From contig CAWIDT010000009.1 in the NCBI GenBank assembly GCA_963834945.1, positions 1 through 64,000 on the forward strand: a stretch of 64,000 bases of DNA, written 5' to 3'. Below the pieces are notes generated by a model. The model was given only the letters and a program-made list of their open reading frames with translations. It ran no database searches and was not told the DNA's origin. Shown here piece after piece: positions 62,419-64,000 of the stretch (the stretch's first letter is position 1; every line of letters begins with the position of its first letter). The position numbers and the translations under genes are program-made. The DNA is from R-RK-3 sp963834945. Lineage in GTDB: Bacteria > Pseudomonadota > Alphaproteobacteria > Rhizobiales > Rhodomicrobiaceae.

Positions 62419-62517
62419 GCACGATCTGGAAAAGTGGACACCGGTTTTCCAGAAGAATCGTGCGAAAACAAAGGAATCTAGATCATGATCGTTTCTGTTT
62501 GAAGCGATCATGATCTA
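62419..62517. repeat. two adjacent palindromes, REP-like
   Basis: The first (62419-62463) has GCACGAT/ATCGTGC outer arms and CTGGAAAA/TTTTCCAG inner arms. The second (62479-62517) has 13-base perfect arms TAGATCATGATCG and its complement. Their inner arms resemble those of the element at 50909. Confidence 0.6.
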
Positions 62518-62535
62518 AGCAGGATTGCGCGGTTT

Positions 62536-62601
62536 TGCCAACGGTAGAGCTGAGCCGCCGCGAGGCGAAGCCGAGCGGTCGGCTCGAACGACGTGTTCGA
62601 A
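62536..62601 (-). other. attC-like recombination site, second copy
   Basis: On the minus strand the segment reads TTCGAACACGTCGTTCGAGC at one end and ACCGTTGGCA at the other, with GAGCCG-A-CCGC pairing to GCGGCGGCTC around a TTCGCC loop. The unpaired A in the stem and the near-mirror ends (R'' TTCGAAC, R' GTTGGCA) match integron attC design, with mismatches in the outer boxes. It lies after the VOC gene as a cassette site should. Confidence 0.45.
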
Positions 62602-62654
62602 GCCGGTGAACGGATGGTTGTCAACCCGAGTTCTCGCTTACTCCCAGGCACGCC

Positions 62655-63090
62655 TTAGCCGAGCTGCTCGGCAAGCGCGACAATGATGCCCTCGGGCCCG
62701 CGGATGTAGGCTAGCCGGTACGTGTCCTCGTACTGCATTTCGCCAATGAGCTCGGCCCCGTGGGCGCGCATGCGCGCAACGACAGTCGTCGATGTCATCG
62801 ACGGCGAACATGATGCGACGGATGCCCAGCGTGTTCACCGGCGCGTCCACGGGCCCAAACCTGATCGCGTTGGGCGTGTGGAACTTGTCCAGCTCAATGC
62901 CCTGCCCATCGGGAGTCCGCATCATCGCGAGGGTGGCCCGGACATCCTTGAGCCCGATCAGGCTCCCGACCAAAGGCCCTTCGACTGTCGTCTCGCCCTC
63001 GAGCTTGAGGCCCAGTTCGATGAAGAACGCCTTGGCGGCTTCGAGATCGTCGACAACGATGAGGACGTTGTCCATCCGTTTAAGCGTCAT
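62655..63090 (-). CDS. VOC family protein, frameshift near 62790, cassette gene
   Basis: The product starts MTLKRMDNVLIVVDDLEAAK and has FFIELGLKLEG, MMRTPDGQGIELDKFHTP and FAVDDIDD, a VOC (glyoxalase-like) domain. At FAVDDIDD one extra T breaks the frame; after it the protein continues VVARMRAHGAELIGEM and YIRGPEGIIVALAEQLG, ending at 62655. As read it ends at 62638 with nonsense residues. It lies between two attC-like sites, so it is probably an integron gene cassette. Codon use is strongly G/C at third positions. Confidence 0.7.
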
Positions 63091-63142
63091 ATCCTTCCTT
63101 CCCTCGTTTCACTGCTGATGCCCCGTGCGTGTCGCACGTGGC

Positions 63143-63212
63143 GTATAACGCCCGCGCTCACCGGCGGGCCGAGCACCCGCGAGGCCCGTCCGAGTGCAGC
63201 GCGTTGTTAGGC
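63143..63212 (-). other. attC-like recombination site of the DHFR-like cassette
   Basis: On the minus strand the site starts GCCTAAC (R''), ends GTTATAC (R') and folds as a long imperfect hairpin: GCGCTGCACTCGGACGGGCC pairs with GGCCCGCCGGTGAGCGC with unpaired bases on one side only. Those features (RYYYAAC and GTTRRRY-like boxes, extrahelical bases) define integron attC sites. It lies 20 bases after the DHFR-like gene stop, as in a cassette. Confidence 0.6.
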
Positions 63213-63231
63213 GACATGACCCATCTCCGAG

Positions 63232-63789
63232 TCAGCGCGCGCGCCGGTAGTGCATGGCGACCGCGCCGCAGCGGAGCGGCTTCGCCGAGATCAACTCGAG
63301 CCGTCGCGTGCTGGGCAGCCCGCTCTCGTACAGGGTCGGGCCGTGGCCGGCAATCCTGGGGTGGACGAGTAACTTGTACTCGTCGATCAGATCCAGCCGG
63401 TCCAGCTCGGTCGCGAGCTTGCCGCTGCCGAGGAGCACGCCGTCCGGGGTCGCGTCCTTGAGCTTCTGTACGCCCGTGCGCAGGTCGCCGGCGATGTGGT
63501 GGCTGTTGGCCCACGGGAAGTCCTTTCGCGTCGAGGACACCACGTACTTCGGCTTGGCCTCCAGCTTGACCGCCCACTCGCGCATCGCCGGCGGCGCCTC
63601 CGCGTCGCCGCGGGCGACCGCTGGCCAGTAGCCCTCCATCATCTCGTAGGTGACGCGGCCCCACAGCATCGCCCCGCCCTCGTCCATGAGGCGGGTGAAG
63701 AAGGCGTGTGTCTCGTCGTCGGCGATTCCTTCCTGGTGGTCGACGCAGCCGTCCAGGGTGACGTTGATACTGAAGGTCAAGAGTCCCAT
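63232..63789 (-). CDS. dihydrofolate reductase/RibD C-terminal family protein, cassette gene
   Basis: The 185-residue protein reads MGLLTFSINVTLDGCVDHQE, AMLWGRVTYEMMEGYWPAVA, PKYVVSSTRKDFPWANSHHI and GVLLGSGKLATELDRLDLID, then HPRIAGHGPTLYE, the pattern of the DfrA/RibD-C type flavin- or NADPH-binding fold. Real trimethoprim targets differ, so this is probably an oxidoreductase of unknown substrate. The start is supported by GGAGGACACC. It is framed by an attC-like site on one side and a GTTAAGC box (63878-63884) on the other. Confidence 0.82.
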   Translation of the reverse strand: MGLLTFSINVTLDGCVDHQEGIADDETHAFFTRLMDEGGAMLWGRVTYEMMEGYWPAVARGDAEAPPAMREWAVKLEAKPKYVVSSTRKDFPWANSHHIAGDLRTGVQKLKDATPDGVLLGSGKLATELDRLDLIDEYKLLVHPRIAGHGPTLYESGLPSTRRLELISAKPLRCGAVAMHYRRAR

Positions 63790-63884
63790 GGTGTCCTCCG
63801 TTCGAGATACGCGACGAGCCGCCCGCCGTCTGGCTCCAAGGGCACGAGCCCAATTCGCGAGGTGCTCACCCTGCGTCGCTTAAC

Positions 63885-64000
63885 AGATGTTCATTGCCCG
63901 GAGACAGCTGGAGTTTATAAGCCGACAATCGGCCGAAGGCGAGAAGGGCCACGACCGGCCACCCGCACGATAGCCGCAATTCATCGAATGCGGACCCAAC
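63885..64000. other. window edge, nothing recognised
   Basis: The last bases contain no open frame with a motif and no clear attC. If the cassette array continues it would do so to the right. Confidence 0.3.

Larger units (their letters stand above)
62536..63884 (-). mobile_element. two-cassette integron-like array without visible integrase
   Basis: Reading leftward, a GTTAAGC box (63884-63878) is followed by the DHFR-like gene, an attC-like site (63212-63143), the VOC gene 53 bases later and a second attC-like site (62601-62536). Gene-to-site spacing and cassette lengths (about 0.6-0.75 kb) fit gene cassettes. No intI or cassette promoter is in the window, so this would be a cluster of attC sites lacking an integrase, or its integrase lies beyond 64 kb. 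Confidence 0.5.

Overview
The window reads as chromosome of an alphaproteobacterium, probably Hyphomicrobiales or a neighbouring order. The evidence is high G+C over most of its length, the gene run hemC-hemD-Mic60-hemY, a DUF2794 gene, a BA14K-type secreted protein and the palindromic intergenic repeats. I could not run searches, so names rest on motifs, lengths and gene order.

Layout. 1-12.9 kb is an accessory island of lower and uneven G+C. It holds two related small Cys-Pro proteins around an unknown gene of about 505 codons, a broken glycolipid-binding gene next to a VOC gene, a HigBA toxin-antitoxin pair, a HEPN-like protein, and a ubiquitin-like conjugation operon (multiubiquitin, E2, JAB-E1 fusion). 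An XRE repressor and an M78 metallopeptidase are divergent from that operon. The island continues with VapBC and ArdC remnants and a tyrosine integrase, and ends at a 45-bp tRNA-fMet 3' fragment that looks like an attachment site. A second integrase follows at an intact tRNA-Gln (14.5 kb).

From 15 kb the sequence looks like stable chromosome: FAD monooxygenase, Na+/H+ antiporter, polysaccharide pyruvyl transferase, and a DSF quorum-sensing locus (rpfF with an RpfC-like hybrid kinase and a second receiver-kinase). Next come hemC/hemD/Mic60/hemY, tsaD, gpsA, FliK/FlhB-like genes, LuxR and Crp regulators and CorA. At 40.4-52.1 kb lies a sugar-acid uptake and catabolism cluster (ABC transporter, IlvD/Edd dehydratase, DenD-like dehydrogenase, SDR, aminotransferase, ornithine-cyclodeaminase-like enzyme, FadR regulator). 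It is followed by a type III polyketide synthase/ICMT methyltransferase/MFS cluster, a NodB-type deacetylase, two cold-shock genes and an LpxD. The right end (62.5-63.9 kb) looks like two integron gene cassettes (VOC and DHFR-like) with attC-like sites and no visible integrase.

Caution. Many genes, in the island and outside it, carry single-base frameshifts, often in homopolymers, and read as complete conserved proteins once one base is restored. This could be assembly error or real decay. For these genes I give the span of the restored gene and say where the frame breaks.
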